NCBI RefSeq assembly: GCF_014203235.1
Contig: NZ_JACHIN010000001.1
Span: 248,001-312,000, forward strand
From: Nonomuraea endophytica
GTDB taxonomy: Bacteria; Actinomycetota; Actinomycetes; Streptosporangiales; Streptosporangiaceae
Reading direction: 5' to 3'
DNA: 64,000 bases
Below, one piece after another: positions 40,480 through 48,133 of this stretch (positions within the stretch are counted from its first letter, which is position 1; each line of letters begins with the position of its first letter). The translations under genes and the position numbers were made by a program. Under the pieces are notes generated by a model that was not told where the DNA came from, did not search any database, and was given only the letters and a program-made list of their open reading frames with translations.

Positions 40480-40995
40480 GTGAAACCCGGTCCGATTCTC
40501 GCGATCGTCGCTGGAGTGCTCGTCAACATCGGGGTCGTCACCGTCGTCGTCTACACGCTGGTGATCGGCGCCGCGACCTCCAGGCTCCCCTGGAAGTCCC
40601 TCAACGAGTCGTTCGCGTTGCAACCGGTCCTCGACCTGCGGCCCGCGCCCTGCGCGGCCGGCTGGATCACCAGCCAGGACAACGCCGCCTGCTACCAGCT
40701 CGACCAGGCCACGATGGTCACCGCCGAGAAGGCGACGGCGAACTTCGGCGCGTCGTCGGGGCAGTGGGTCATCCAGGTGACGCTGAACGAGGCTGACGGG
40801 CGCGAGTTCACGGCACTGACCGAGAAGGTCCACCAGCTGCCCCAACCACGCAACCAACTCGCCATCGTCATCGACGGCAAGGTGATCAGCGCGCCGTCCG
40901 TCCTGGAGCCGATTCCCGGACGAACACTGGAGATCACCGGCGGTTTCGACAGGAAAAGCGCCGAGGAACTGGCCGCACGGCTGGGCGGCGGCTAA
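40480..40995 (+). CDS. Membrane-anchored protein with SecDF P1-head-like domain
   Basis: The 171-residue protein starts at GTG 40480, with GGAGGG upstream. An N-terminal membrane segment (ILAIVAGVLVNIGVVTVVVY) is followed by an outer domain. The domain has CAAGWITSQDNAACYQL and WVIQVTLNEADGREFTALTE, then NQLAIVIDGKVISAPSVLEP and ITGGFDRKSAEELAARL. These closely follow the P1 head subdomain of SecD/SecDF, the periplasmic part of the export motor, but the remaining SecD membrane domains are absent. It may be a stand-alone accessory or a relic with a new role. Its 3' end is partly duplicated downstream. Confidence 0.78.
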   Translation: MKPGPILAIVAGVLVNIGVVTVVVYTLVIGAATSRLPWKSLNESFALQPVLDLRPAPCAAGWITSQDNAACYQLDQATMVTAEKATANFGASSGQWVIQVTLNEADGREFTALTEKVHQLPQPRNQLAIVIDGKVISAPSVLEPIPGRTLEITGGFDRKSAEELAARLGGG

Positions 40996-41033
40996 CCCCC
41001 GAGGAACTGGCCGCACACGGCTGGACGGCGGCT
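40962..41033. repeat. Direct duplication of the SecD-head gene's 3' end, about 34 bp
   Basis: The 32-bp segment beginning CGAGGAACTGGCCGCAC at 40962 recurs at 41000 with a 2-base insertion and one substitution. The first copy encodes the last codons and the start of the stop (TAA at 40993-40995). The second is non-coding and lies between that stop and the purE stop. Confidence 0.85.
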
Positions 41034-41040
41034 GAGCCGC

Positions 41041-41535
41041 TTAGGACAGTTCGGCGGCCTCGGCTCGCAGCTTCTCGCCCTTCGCGTACGCCTGCCGCTT
41101 CAGGTCCTCCTGGAAGACGACCATGCGCTGCCTGAGCGCCGCGTCGGAGGCGGCCAGGATGCGGACGGCCAGCAGCCCGGCGTTTCGGGCGCCGCCGATC
41201 GCGACCGTGGCGACCGGCACCCCGGCCGGCATCTGGACGATGGACATCAGGGAGTCCATCCCGTCCAGGTACTTCAGCGGCACCGGCACCCCGATCACCG
41301 GCAGCGGGGTCACCGAGGCGAGCATCCCGGGCAGGTGGGCCGCGCCGCCTGCGCCGGCGATGATGACGCGGACGCCGCGGGTGTCGGCCTGCCGGCCGTA
41401 CTCGATCATCTCGGTAGGCATGCGGTGCGCGGAGACCACGTCGGCCTCGAAGGGGACGCCGAACTCCGCGACCGCCTCGGCGGCCGCCTTCATCACGGGC
41501 CAGTCCGAGTCGCTGCCCATCACGATGCCGATCAT
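41041..41535 (-). CDS. purE: 5-(Carboxyamino)imidazole ribonucleotide mutase
   Basis: The 164-residue protein has the class I PurE signature: [18 protein letters not shown], the catalytic-histidine loop [30 protein letters not shown] and [20 protein letters not shown]. It converts N5-CAIR to CAIR in purine biosynthesis as a cytoplasmic octamer. Its ATG overlaps the purK stop as ATGA. The length is normal for the family. Confidence 0.97.
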   Translation of the reverse strand: MIGIVMGSDSDWPVMKAAAEAVAEFGVPFEADVVSAHRMPTEMIEYGRQADTRGVRVIIAGAGGAAHLPGMLASVTPLPVIGVPVPLKYLDGMDSLMSIVQMPAGVPVATVAIGGARNAGLLAVRILAASDAALRQRMVVFQEDLKRQAYAKGEKLRAEAAELS

Positions 41536-42686
41536 GTGTATTCCCCTGTCGTGAGGTAGACGGCGGCGTGGCGGGCGCGGGCCCGTACCTCGTCGAGGTC
41601 CTTGCCGAGGGCGGTCACGTGACCGATCTTGCGGCCGGGACGCACGTCCTTGCCGTAGAAGTGGACCTTGACGGCGGGGTCGTGGGCCATCACGTGTTCG
41701 TAGCGTTTGAAGAGGTCGGGGTCGTCCCCGCCGAGCAGGTTGGCCATGACCACGTAGGGGGCTGTCATGGTCGGCGAGCCCAGCGGCAGGTCGAGCACGG
41801 CGCGCAGGTGCTGCTCGAACTGGGAGGTCAGCGCGCCCTCGATGGTCCAGTGGCCGCTGTTGTGGGGGCGCATGGCCAGCTCGTTGACGACCAGGCCGTG
41901 CTCGGTCTCGAACATCTCGACGGCCAGCAGGCCGGTCACGCCCAGCTCGTGGGCGATCTTCAGGGCGATGCGCTGGGCCTGGGCGGCGTCCTCGGAGTCG
42001 AGCATCGGGGCGGGGGCGATGACCTCGACGCAGATGCCGTCCTCCTGGACGGTCTCCACCACGGGATAGCTGACGCCCTGGCCGTGGGGCGAGCGGGCCA
42101 CCAGCACGGCCAGCTCCCGCTCGAACGGCACGAAAGCCTCGGCCATCAGCGGAATCCCGCTCTGGAACGCCTCCCTGACCTGGGCGGCGTCCCGGCACAC
42201 CCACACGCCGCGCCCGTCATAGCCGCCCCTGACCGCCTTCAGCACGACCGGCCAGCCGTGCTCGGCGGCGAACCGCTCCACGTCACCGGGCTCGGCCACC
42301 CGCGACCACGCGGGGCACGGCGCGCCGATCGCGGTGAGCCGCTCGCGCATGACCGCTTTGTCCTGCGCGTGGACGAGCGCGTCGGCTCCAGGGTGTACGG
42401 CGTGCCCGTCGGCGGCCAGTTCCCTGATGTGCTCGGTGGGCACGTGCTCGTGGTCGAAGGTGATCGCGTCACAGCCCTTGGCGAACTCGCGCAGCTCGCT
42501 CAGGTCGCGGTAGTCACCGACGCGGGTGTCGACGATCACCCGGGCCGCGCTCTCGTCGAGCGCGTTGGCCAGCACGCGGAGTTCGACACCGAGCGCGATC
42601 GCGGGCTGCTGCGTCATCCTGGCCAGCTGACCGGCGCCCACGACACCGACGACCGGACCGATGGGGCGGTAAGAGGGGCTGCTCAC
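41532..42686 (-). CDS. purK: 5-(Carboxyamino)imidazole ribonucleotide synthase
   Basis: The 384-residue ATP-grasp enzyme has an N-terminal [20 protein letters not shown] domain, the ATP-grasp region ([33 protein letters not shown]) and the metal/phosphate site [20 protein letters not shown]. It carboxylates aminoimidazole ribonucleotide using ATP and bicarbonate; PurE, encoded directly downstream with a 4-bp overlap, takes the product. The start is GTG at 42686. The order purK-purE is standard in actinomycetes. Confidence 0.97.
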   Translation of the reverse strand: MSSPSYRPIGPVVGVVGAGQLARMTQQPAIALGVELRVLANALDESAARVIVDTRVGDYRDLSELREFAKGCDAITFDHEHVPTEHIRELAADGHAVHPGADALVHAQDKAVMRERLTAIGAPCPAWSRVAEPGDVERFAAEHGWPVVLKAVRGGYDGRGVWVCRDAAQVREAFQSGIPLMAEAFVPFERELAVLVARSPHGQGVSYPVVETVQEDGICVEVIAPAPMLDSEDAAQAQRIALKIAHELGVTGLLAVEMFETEHGLVVNELAMRPHNSGHWTIEGALTSQFEQHLRAVLDLPLGSPTMTAPYVVMANLLGGDDPDLFKRYEHVMAHDPAVKVHFYGKDVRPGRKIGHVTALGKDLDEVRARARHAAVYLTTGEYT

Positions 42687-42713
42687 GTGCCCAGAGCATA
42701 CCGTCGCCCACTG

Positions 42714-43781
42714 TCACGGCCGTACGTCGGCCAGGTCCCTGCGCAGCGCCACGGTCCGCACCTTGTTGTCCGGGGTCAGCTCGGTGACCAGGCTGACGAG
42801 CTCGATCCCGGTCAGCCTGTCCAGCTCGCTCTTGCCGGTGAAGGCGCGCAGGTCGGCCTTGCCGTACCGGGGATGGGCGGCGCCGCGCTGCCGGAAGGTC
42901 AGCCGCAGCGTGTGGAAGACCAGCATCGACGCGCCCGCCCCGATCGTGCGCGGCACGTCGAGGAGCTCCACGTCGACGGTCAGCCGGTCGGGACGCACCC
43001 GGGCGGGCTCGGCGGCGAGTTCGTCGCGCAGCTTCCGCACCGGGTCCGCGTCGGGGAAGCGCACCCCCGACAGCCCGGCCGGGTCGGTGAGGTACGTCAG
43101 GTGACGCTGCGGCACCAGCCTGGCCCGCCGCACAGTGGCCGGATCGGGCCCGCCGCCCGAAGTAGAGCCGCCCGAAGTAGAGCCGGACGAGGTAGCGCCG
43201 GGCGAATTGGCGCCGAACGAGGTAGCGCCCGACGAAGTGGATCCGCCCGGAGTGGCGACGGTCGACGTGGCGCTGCCCGGAGTGGCGACGGGCGACGTGG
43301 CGCTGCCCGAGCCGGTGAGCGGGACGGGGCCGAAGCCGAGGCGCCATCCGTCGCGGGCCTGGACGAAGACGAAGTAGGCGGGCTCCGGCTCGCCGGCCAG
43401 AGCGGCGAACCAGCCGCCCTCCTCCGGCAGCAGGAAGGCCGGCTCGGAGTAGGTGGTCCGGGAAGGAGCTGGGCGGCCGTTCCGGGTCGCCGCACAGGCA
43501 CGGCCGCCCAGCGTCTTCTCCACCCAGGCCGTCGCGATGACCACCGCGGCGCAGTCGCGCTCGCGCCAGGCCCGGTCGAGGCCGGCGAGCGAGGCGAAGG
43601 TCCGCGCGGCGGTGGCCTCGTCGATCCGCTGGGCGGTGGACGGTGTTCGCGAGGTCAGTCCGGCGGCCGGTGGAGGGGCCGTGCCGCCGCAACCGGCCGT
43701 CGCCATGGACAGGCCGGCGAGCAGGGCGATCAGTTGACGCGGCAAGGAGGAGTCCCTGAGGTCATGGCCGTCCGGGGTCAT
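42714..43781 (-). CDS. Hypothetical lipoprotein with pentapeptide-repeat linker
   Basis: The 355-residue protein has a lipoprotein signal with lipobox ATAGC about 31 residues from the ATG at 43781; a TTG closer to the signal peptide (LPRQLIALLAGLS) is an alternative start. Residues about 45-155 form a globular part (AWRERDCAAVVIATAWVEKT, ARDGWRLGFGPVP). A Gly/Ser/Ala/Thr repeat follows (about 159-213), then a second globular part ending TVALRRDLADVRP. The repeat, encoded by a 15-bp minisatellite, is probably a flexible linker outside the membrane. I do not recognise either globular domain. Confidence 0.68.
   Translation of the reverse strand: MTPDGHDLRDSSLPRQLIALLAGLSMATAGCGGTAPPPAAGLTSRTPSTAQRIDEATAARTFASLAGLDRAWRERDCAAVVIATAWVEKTLGGRACAATRNGRPAPSRTTYSEPAFLLPEEGGWFAALAGEPEPAYFVFVQARDGWRLGFGPVPLTGSGSATSPVATPGSATSTVATPGGSTSSGATSFGANSPGATSSGSTSGGSTSGGGPDPATVRRARLVPQRHLTYLTDPAGLSGVRFPDADPVRKLRDELAAEPARVRPDRLTVDVELLDVPRTIGAGASMLVFHTLRLTFRQRGAAHPRYGKADLRAFTGKSELDRLTGIELVSLVTELTPDNKVRTVALRRDLADVRP
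43155..43304. repeat. 15-bp minisatellite, ten units, coding
   Basis: Ten contiguous 15-bp units run from 43155, typified on the plus strand by GCCCGAAGTAGAGCC and GCCCGGAGTGGCGAC. The first two units are identical. In the lipoprotein frame they encode pentapeptides of the types GGSTS, PGATS, GSATS and PVATP. Because the unit length is a multiple of three, copy-number changes would keep the frame. Confidence 0.9.
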
Positions 43782-43848
43782 GTCCCCGAGCTGAACCGCA
43801 CACTAGTGCCCCAGAAATGCAAATACCCGTCATAGGACGATATTTGTA

Positions 43849-43897
43849 GACCCCTAGTTTGGTGCGTGGTTGATGATTCGTGTTGAGGCTAGGGGTC
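43849..43897. promoter_or_regulatory. 9-bp inverted repeat in the divergent lipoprotein/GtrA intergenic region
   Basis: GACCCCTAG (43849-43857) and CTAGGGGTC (43889-43897) are perfect inverted copies, 31 bases apart, in the 196-bp region between the lipoprotein and the divergent GtrA gene. Their placement suggests an operator pair or mRNA structure, but no regulator is identified. Confidence 0.35.
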
Positions 43898-43977
43898 CGC
43901 CCCCCGACCTGGACCGGTACCCTGGGAGCGACGTTGCCGGATATGCGCAGTGGATCGGAAAGGACCGAGGACGAGAC

Positions 43978-44451
43978 GTGGAGTTTGTGAAGCGCCTCTA
44001 CCAGCGGTTCGCCACCCTGGTTCACGAGCTGGCCAAGTTCGGCACGATCGGCGCGCTCGCCTTCGTCGTCGACTTCGTCGCCCTCAACCTGTTCCGGCAG
44101 GGCTTCGGCCCGCTGACCTCGCTGGTGTTCGCGACGATCATCTCCACCACCTTCGCCTACGTGGGCAACCGCTGGTGGACCTTCCGGCACCGCGAGCAGA
44201 GCGGCCTCGGCCGAGAATACTTCCTGTTCTTCCTGTTCAACGGCATCGCCCTGCTGATCAGGCTGCTGGTGACCGGCTTCACCACCTACACGCTCGGCCT
44301 GCACGACCTGCTGAGCTACAACATCGCCAACGTCATCGGCGTCGGCCTCGGCACCCTGTTCCGCTTCTGGTCCTACAAGCGCTGGGTGTTCCTGGAGGCC
44401 ACGGAGCCGGTCCCCGCCGAGCTGCCCGAGGTCGAGACCCGGCAGCGGTGA
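43978..44451 (+). CDS. GtrA-family membrane protein
   Basis: The 157-residue protein starts at GTG 43978. It has four hydrophobic segments and the GtrA pattern FGTIGALAFVVDFVALNLF, TTFAYVGNRWWTFRH and LFRFWSYKRWVFLE. GtrA proteins are thought to flip or help transfer polyprenyl-phosphate-linked sugars. This links it to the glycosyltransferases elsewhere in the window, such as the DPM1-like enzyme at 7089. A longer frame upstream lacks a good ribosome-binding site. It is convergent with the sensor kinase gene, with 27 bases between the stops. Confidence 0.92.
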   Translation: MEFVKRLYQRFATLVHELAKFGTIGALAFVVDFVALNLFRQGFGPLTSLVFATIISTTFAYVGNRWWTFRHREQSGLGREYFLFFLFNGIALLIRLLVTGFTTYTLGLHDLLSYNIANVIGVGLGTLFRFWSYKRWVFLEATEPVPAELPEVETRQR

Positions 44452-44478
44452 CCGAACCGCACGCTGGCCGCTGAGGCC

Positions 44479-45756
44479 TCAGGCGGGTCCGGTCACCACC
44501 CGGCTCGGGCGCTTCTCCTCCGCCGGGCGCAGGAACAACGAGAACACCGCGGGGCGGCGCCGTACGAGCTCCAGCCTTCCGCCGTCGGCGGCGGCCAGCG
44601 CGCGGGCGAGCGTCAGCCCGAGACCGGTGCCGCCACCCCCGCTGACGTTGCGCTCGAACACCCGTCCTGCCAGGTCGTCGGCGATGCCGGGGCCCTCGTC
44701 GGCCACCTCGATGACCACGTAGTTGTCGCTGCGGCTGGTCGAGACCTTGACCGTGCCGCCGCCGTGGCGCAGGGAGTTCTCCAGGAGCGAGGCGACGACC
44801 TGGCCGAGGCCGCCGGTGGTGCCCAGCGCCTCCAGGCCACGCTCGCCTTCCAGCAGCAGGTCGCGCCCGCTGCCGCGGAAGACCGGCCCCCACTCGGTGA
44901 CCTGCTGGACGAGCACGTCGTCCACGGTGATGGGCTCGGCCTGGGAGTGCCGCTGCCTGCGGGCGGCGGCGAGCAGTTCGTCGATCACCGCGGTGAGCCG
45001 CTCGGCCTGCACGATGGCTGCGTCGCCCTCCTCGCGCACGACCTCGGGGTGGTCGGCCGCGGCCACGATCTCCTCCAGGCGCATGGTCAGCCCGGTCAGG
45101 GGCGTGCGCAACTGGTGGGAGGCGTCGGTGGCGAACTCCCGCTCGCGGGTGAGCAGGTCGGAGATCCGGGTGGCGCTGCGGTCGAGGACCTCCGCCACCC
45201 GGTCGAGTTCTGGTATGCCGTAGCGGTGTTTGCTGGGCCGGGCGTCACCTGAGCCCAGCCGTTCGGCGATCTTGGCAAGGTCCTGGAGGGGGAGCGTCAA
45301 CCTGCGGGACTGGACGATGGCCAGCCCCACGGCGACGGCCAGAGCCGCGACGGCCAGAGCCACGATGAGGAGCAGGCGTGCGCGCACGTCCTGCTCCACC
45401 TGGTCCTTGTCGCGGCTCACCCGGACGTAGATGCCGCTTTCCGACTGGGCGTCCTCCGTCATCTGGTGACCGGACGGCGGCGGCGCGCCGACGATGGTCG
45501 CCTTGGGGGGGTTGCCCCGCTCGTAGATCTGGATATATCGCTCTGGATACTTCTGCTCCAGCTGCTGGGGGTCGAGAGGCGTGTCCTGGATGCGAGCGTA
45601 TTCGACCTCACCCACCAGCCGCGTCGCCTCCGCCCTGAGCTCCTGGGAAGCCTCGTCGACGATCAGGCGGCTGACCACGAGGCCCAAGGGGACCCCGAGC
45701 AGCAGAACCGCGATGACGGCGACGAGCAGGGTGGAGGAGAGCAGGCGGCGGCGCAT
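44479..45756 (-). CDS. Two-component sensor histidine kinase
   Basis: The 425-residue kinase has a membrane segment at about 5-28, an outer sensor loop of about 100 residues, and a second membrane segment at about 128-150. A HAMP-like region and a HisKA domain follow, with the phospho-acceptor in FATDASHQLRTPLTGL (His about 214). The HATPase domain has N-box LLENSLRHGGG, G1 VADEGPGIADDL and G2 GGGGTGLGLTLA. The response regulator gene is three bases upstream and forms an operon with it. The sensor loop (YIQIYERGNPPKATIVG) matches no ligand domain I know. Confidence 0.95.
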   Translation of the reverse strand: MRRRLLSSTLLVAVIAVLLLGVPLGLVVSRLIVDEASQELRAEATRLVGEVEYARIQDTPLDPQQLEQKYPERYIQIYERGNPPKATIVGAPPPSGHQMTEDAQSESGIYVRVSRDKDQVEQDVRARLLLIVALAVAALAVAVGLAIVQSRRLTLPLQDLAKIAERLGSGDARPSKHRYGIPELDRVAEVLDRSATRISDLLTREREFATDASHQLRTPLTGLTMRLEEIVAAADHPEVVREEGDAAIVQAERLTAVIDELLAAARRQRHSQAEPITVDDVLVQQVTEWGPVFRGSGRDLLLEGERGLEALGTTGGLGQVVASLLENSLRHGGGTVKVSTSRSDNYVVIEVADEGPGIADDLAGRVFERNVSGGGGTGLGLTLARALAAADGGRLELVRRRPAVFSLFLRPAEEKRPSRVVTGPA

Positions 45757-45759
45757 CGC

Positions 45760-46428
45760 CTACTCGCGTTCGAAGCGGAAGCCGACTCCCCGGACGGTGG
45801 TGATGTAGCGGGGCTTGGCGGCGTCGTCGCCCAGCTTGCGGCGCAGCCAGGAGATGTGCATGTCGAGGGTCTTGGTGGAACCCCACCAGTTGGTGTCCCA
45901 GACCTCCCTCATGATTTGCTCCCGGGTGACGACCTTCCCCGCGTCACGCACCAGCACGCGCAGCAGGTCGAACTCCTTGGTGGTCAGGTGCAGCTCCTTG
46001 TCGCCCATCCAGGCTCGGCGGGAGTCGGCGTCGATGCGGACGCCCTGCACGACCGGGGTCTCCGAGGTGCCGCGGCGCAGCAGCGCCCGCACCCTGGCCA
46101 GCAGCTCCGCCAGGCGGAACGGCTTGGTGACGTAGTCGTCGGCGCCGGCGTCGAGCCCGACGACGGTGTCGACCTCGTCGACGCGTGCGGTCAGGATCAG
46201 CACCGGCGTGCCGTGGCCTTCGGCCCGGATCCGGCGAGCGACCTCCAAGCCGTCCATTTCCGGTAGTCCGAGATCGAGAACTATGAGATCGATGCCGCCC
46301 GACAGGGCCCTCTCCAGGGCCTGCGGGCCGTCGGGGCTCACCTCAACCTGATAGCCCTCGCGACGCAGGGCGCGCGCGAGCGGCTCGGAGATCGAGGTGT
46401 CATCCTCGGCGAGAAGTACGCAGGTCAT
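45760..46428 (-). CDS. OmpR/PhoB-family response regulator
   Basis: The 222-residue protein has a receiver domain with acidic DD at residues 9-10, phospho-acceptor Asp52 in LIVLDLGLPEMDG, the conserved Thr in LILTARV and Lys in YVTKPF. A winged-helix DNA-binding domain follows (LTTKEFDLLRVLVRDAGKVV, TLDMHISWLRRKLGD). It probably controls its own operon: three GTCAA direct repeats spaced 11 and 12 bases apart lie 50-80 bases upstream of its start. Winged-helix regulators of this class bind such repeats as tandem dimers. Confidence 0.96.
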   Translation of the reverse strand: MTCVLLAEDDTSISEPLARALRREGYQVEVSPDGPQALERALSGGIDLIVLDLGLPEMDGLEVARRIRAEGHGTPVLILTARVDEVDTVVGLDAGADDYVTKPFRLAELLARVRALLRRGTSETPVVQGVRIDADSRRAWMGDKELHLTTKEFDLLRVLVRDAGKVVTREQIMREVWDTNWWGSTKTLDMHISWLRRKLGDDAAKPRYITTVRGVGFRFERE

Positions 46429-46478
46429 GAAGCGATCGTAGGACCTTAGGCGATCGTTTCCCGGGCACAGCGCGCGGT

Positions 46479-46507
46479 TTGACTTGTCGTTGACCTATCC
46501 ATTGACC
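46479..46507 (-). promoter_or_regulatory. Three direct repeats, likely response-regulator binding site
   Basis: On the reverse strand GGTCAA, GGTCAA and AGTCAA (plus-strand TTGACC at 46502 and 46490, TTGACT at 46479) repeat at 12- and 11-base steps, about one helical turn. This is the usual arrangement for OmpR/PhoB-type regulators, and it precedes the response regulator gene. The rest of the 46429-46646 region is AT-richer than its surroundings and shows no coding. Confidence 0.55.
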
Positions 46508-46646
46508 TGGGCAAACGATGATATACGTTGGTTATTGGCGATTTACCCACCCGGCCAAACACCCCCATGCCCCTCCCCATCTGATGGGCTTGTGGGCCCT
46601 CGGCGTGTCGCACGGGGATCCGGCTTCGCCGTAAAGGGAAGAGAAA

Positions 46647-46670
46647 CGCCCGCCGGAACCCCGGCGGGCG
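46647..46670 (-). terminator. Rho-independent terminator of the bfd-bfr operon
   Basis: A 10-bp perfect GC stem (CGCCCGCCGG/CCGGCGGGCG) with a 4-base loop lies 13 bases after the bacterioferritin stop. On the reverse strand it is followed by TTTCTCTT, giving a normal intrinsic terminator. Confidence 0.8.
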
Positions 46671-46683
46671 CTTGGTGAATCCT

Positions 46684-47166
46684 CTAGCTCGCGGACGGCG
46701 GCTCCGCGTAGCGGGCGAGGTAAAGCTGCTCGCCCAGCGACTGGATCAGAGCCAGCTCCGTCTCCAGGTAGTCGATGTGGTGCTCCTCGTCGGCGAGGAT
46801 GTCCTCGAAGATGCGCGCGGAGGTCGCGTCACCCTTCTCCCGCATGAGCAGGATCGCCGGCCGGAGCCGCTCCACCACCGACAACTCGACGTCCAGGTCC
46901 GCCTTGAGCTGCTCTTCGACCGTCTGTCCGATGTGCAGCGTGCCCAGCCGCTGGTAGTTGGGCAGGCCCTCAAGGAAGAGGATGCGGTCGGTGAGGCGCT
47001 CGGCGTGCCGCATCTCGTCGATCGACTCGGCGCGCGTGTGCTCGGCGAGCTTGGTGTAACCCCAGTTCTCCTGCATTTTCGCGTGCAGGAAGTACTGGTT
47101 GATCGCGGTGAGCTCGGCGGTGAGCTGCTCGTTGAGCAACTCGATGATCTGCTTGTCGCCCTGCAT
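46684..47166 (-). CDS. bfr: Bacterioferritin
   Basis: The 160-residue four-helix protein has the complete bacterioferritin set: ferroxidase residues Glu18, Glu51 and His54, the heme-binding Met52 (IDEMRHAERL), and the second-site ILADEEHHIDYLETE near the end. It oxidises ferrous iron and stores it in a 24-subunit shell in the cytoplasm. It follows the ferredoxin gene by 16 bases, so the two form an operon under the iron box at 47391. A strong terminator follows. Confidence 0.96.
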   Translation of the reverse strand: MQGDKQIIELLNEQLTAELTAINQYFLHAKMQENWGYTKLAEHTRAESIDEMRHAERLTDRILFLEGLPNYQRLGTLHIGQTVEEQLKADLDVELSVVERLRPAILLMREKGDATSARIFEDILADEEHHIDYLETELALIQSLGEQLYLARYAEPPSAS

Positions 47167-47182
47167 GGACGGGCCCCTCGTG

Positions 47183-47359
47183 CTAAGCGGTCGTCAGTTC
47201 TTCAGACCGCTTCAGGATCGCACAGATCTTGCGCACGCAAGATGCACAGTCGCCGCCGGCGCCTGTGGTGTCGCGGATCTGCCGCACACTCTTGGCGCCG
47301 GACGCGATGCAGTCGTGGACCTCGTTCTCGGTCACAGCACGACAAACGCATACGTACAT
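47183..47359 (-). CDS. Bacterioferritin-associated ferredoxin-like [2Fe-2S] protein
   Basis: The 58-residue protein has the BFD fingerprint: Cys-x-Cys near the start (MYVCVCRAVTENEV) and Cys-x2-Cys in GDCASCVRK, ligating one [2Fe-2S] cluster. It would reduce the heme of bacterioferritin to release stored iron. I use the ATG at 47359; the open frame to 47398 has no typical start. It lies directly upstream of bfr, and a DtxR/IdeR-type box overlaps its promoter. Confidence 0.9.
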   Translation of the reverse strand: MYVCVCRAVTENEVHDCIASGAKSVRQIRDTTGAGGDCASCVRKICAILKRSEELTTA

Positions 47360-47390
47360 CCGGGGGAAGCCTCTCGCACGATATATAAGG

Positions 47391-47404
47391 TTAGGCACGC
47401 CTAA
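47391..47404. promoter_or_regulatory. DtxR/IdeR-type iron box
   Basis: TTAGGCACGCCTAA is a perfect inverted repeat matching the core of DtxR/IdeR boxes. It lies just upstream of a TATATAT -10-like element (47381-47387) of the bfd-bfr operon, so iron-loaded repressor would block the promoter. A second, weaker half-match (TAAGGCTTGCCTA) lies at 47420-47432. Confidence 0.72.
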
Positions 47405-47493
47405 GGTACCTCACTTCGGTAAGGCTTGCCTATGTTAGGTGTGCCACACGGACACTACCTACCAGAGAGGACATTCCCCCTAGGGGATATGTT

Positions 47494-48102
47494 TCAGTGA
47501 CCCCGCTTGATCCATTCCTCCAGGTGCGGGGCCTCCGCGCCGATCGAGGTCGAGTCGCCGTGACCGGTGTGGACGCGGGTCTCGGCGGGCAGCGTCAGCA
47601 ACCGCTCCTTGATCGACTCGACGATCGTCGGGAAGGAGGAGTACGACCTGCCGGTCGCGCCCGGACCTCCGTTGAAGAGCGTGTCGCCGCTGAACAGCGC
47701 GGTGAGCTCCGGCGCGTAGAGGCAGACAGCACCCGGCGAGTGGCCCGGGGTGTGGATCACCCGCAGCTCGATCCCGCCGACCTCCAGCTTGTCGCCGTCA
47801 CTCAGCGGCTCGTACGTCACGGAGTCGCCGTAGACCTGCTCCCACAGCACCTGGTCGGCCGGGTGCAGCAGGATCGGCGCGTCCAGCTCGGCGGCGGCGT
47901 TGATGTGGTCGTTGTGGGCATGCGTGCAGACGACCGCCTTGATCCGGCGCCCGCCCACACGCTCGGCGATCGCCGCCGCGGAGTGCGCCGCGTCGATGAC
48001 GATCACCTCGCGGGCGTCGCCGACCAGCCAGACGTTGTTGTCGACCTCCCAGGTCCCGCCGTCCAGCGAGAACGTCCCCGAAGTGATCACTTTGTCGATC
48101 AT
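47494..48102 (-). CDS. MBL-fold metallohydrolase
   Basis: The 202-residue protein has the metallo-beta-lactamase metal site THAHNDHINAA (H-x-H-x-D-H), VIHTPGHSPGAVC, FSGDTLFNGGPG and TGHGDSTSIG. This set matches glyoxalase-II-like thioesterases. It is downstream of the S-(hydroxymethyl)mycothiol dehydrogenase gene, and in actinomycetes this pairing is common: the hydrolase likely cleaves S-formylmycothiol or a related mycothiol thioester. The length is normal for this short group. Confidence 0.9.
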   Translation of the reverse strand: MIDKVITSGTFSLDGGTWEVDNNVWLVGDAREVIVIDAAHSAAAIAERVGGRRIKAVVCTHAHNDHINAAAELDAPILLHPADQVLWEQVYGDSVTYEPLSDGDKLEVGGIELRVIHTPGHSPGAVCLYAPELTALFSGDTLFNGGPGATGRSYSSFPTIVESIKERLLTLPAETRVHTGHGDSTSIGAEAPHLEEWIKRGH

Positions 48103-48133
48103 GCGTTGTCTCCTAGGCAGGCGGGCGGAACGG

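Noticed and set aside
43155..43304. Possible CRISPR-like array
   Set aside because: The 15-bp units are contiguous with no spacers and lie in a coding frame.
41568..43835. A 755-codon plus-strand open frame opposite purK and the lipoprotein gene
   Set aside because: purK is unmistakable on the other strand; the open frame follows from codon bias at GC-rich third positions.
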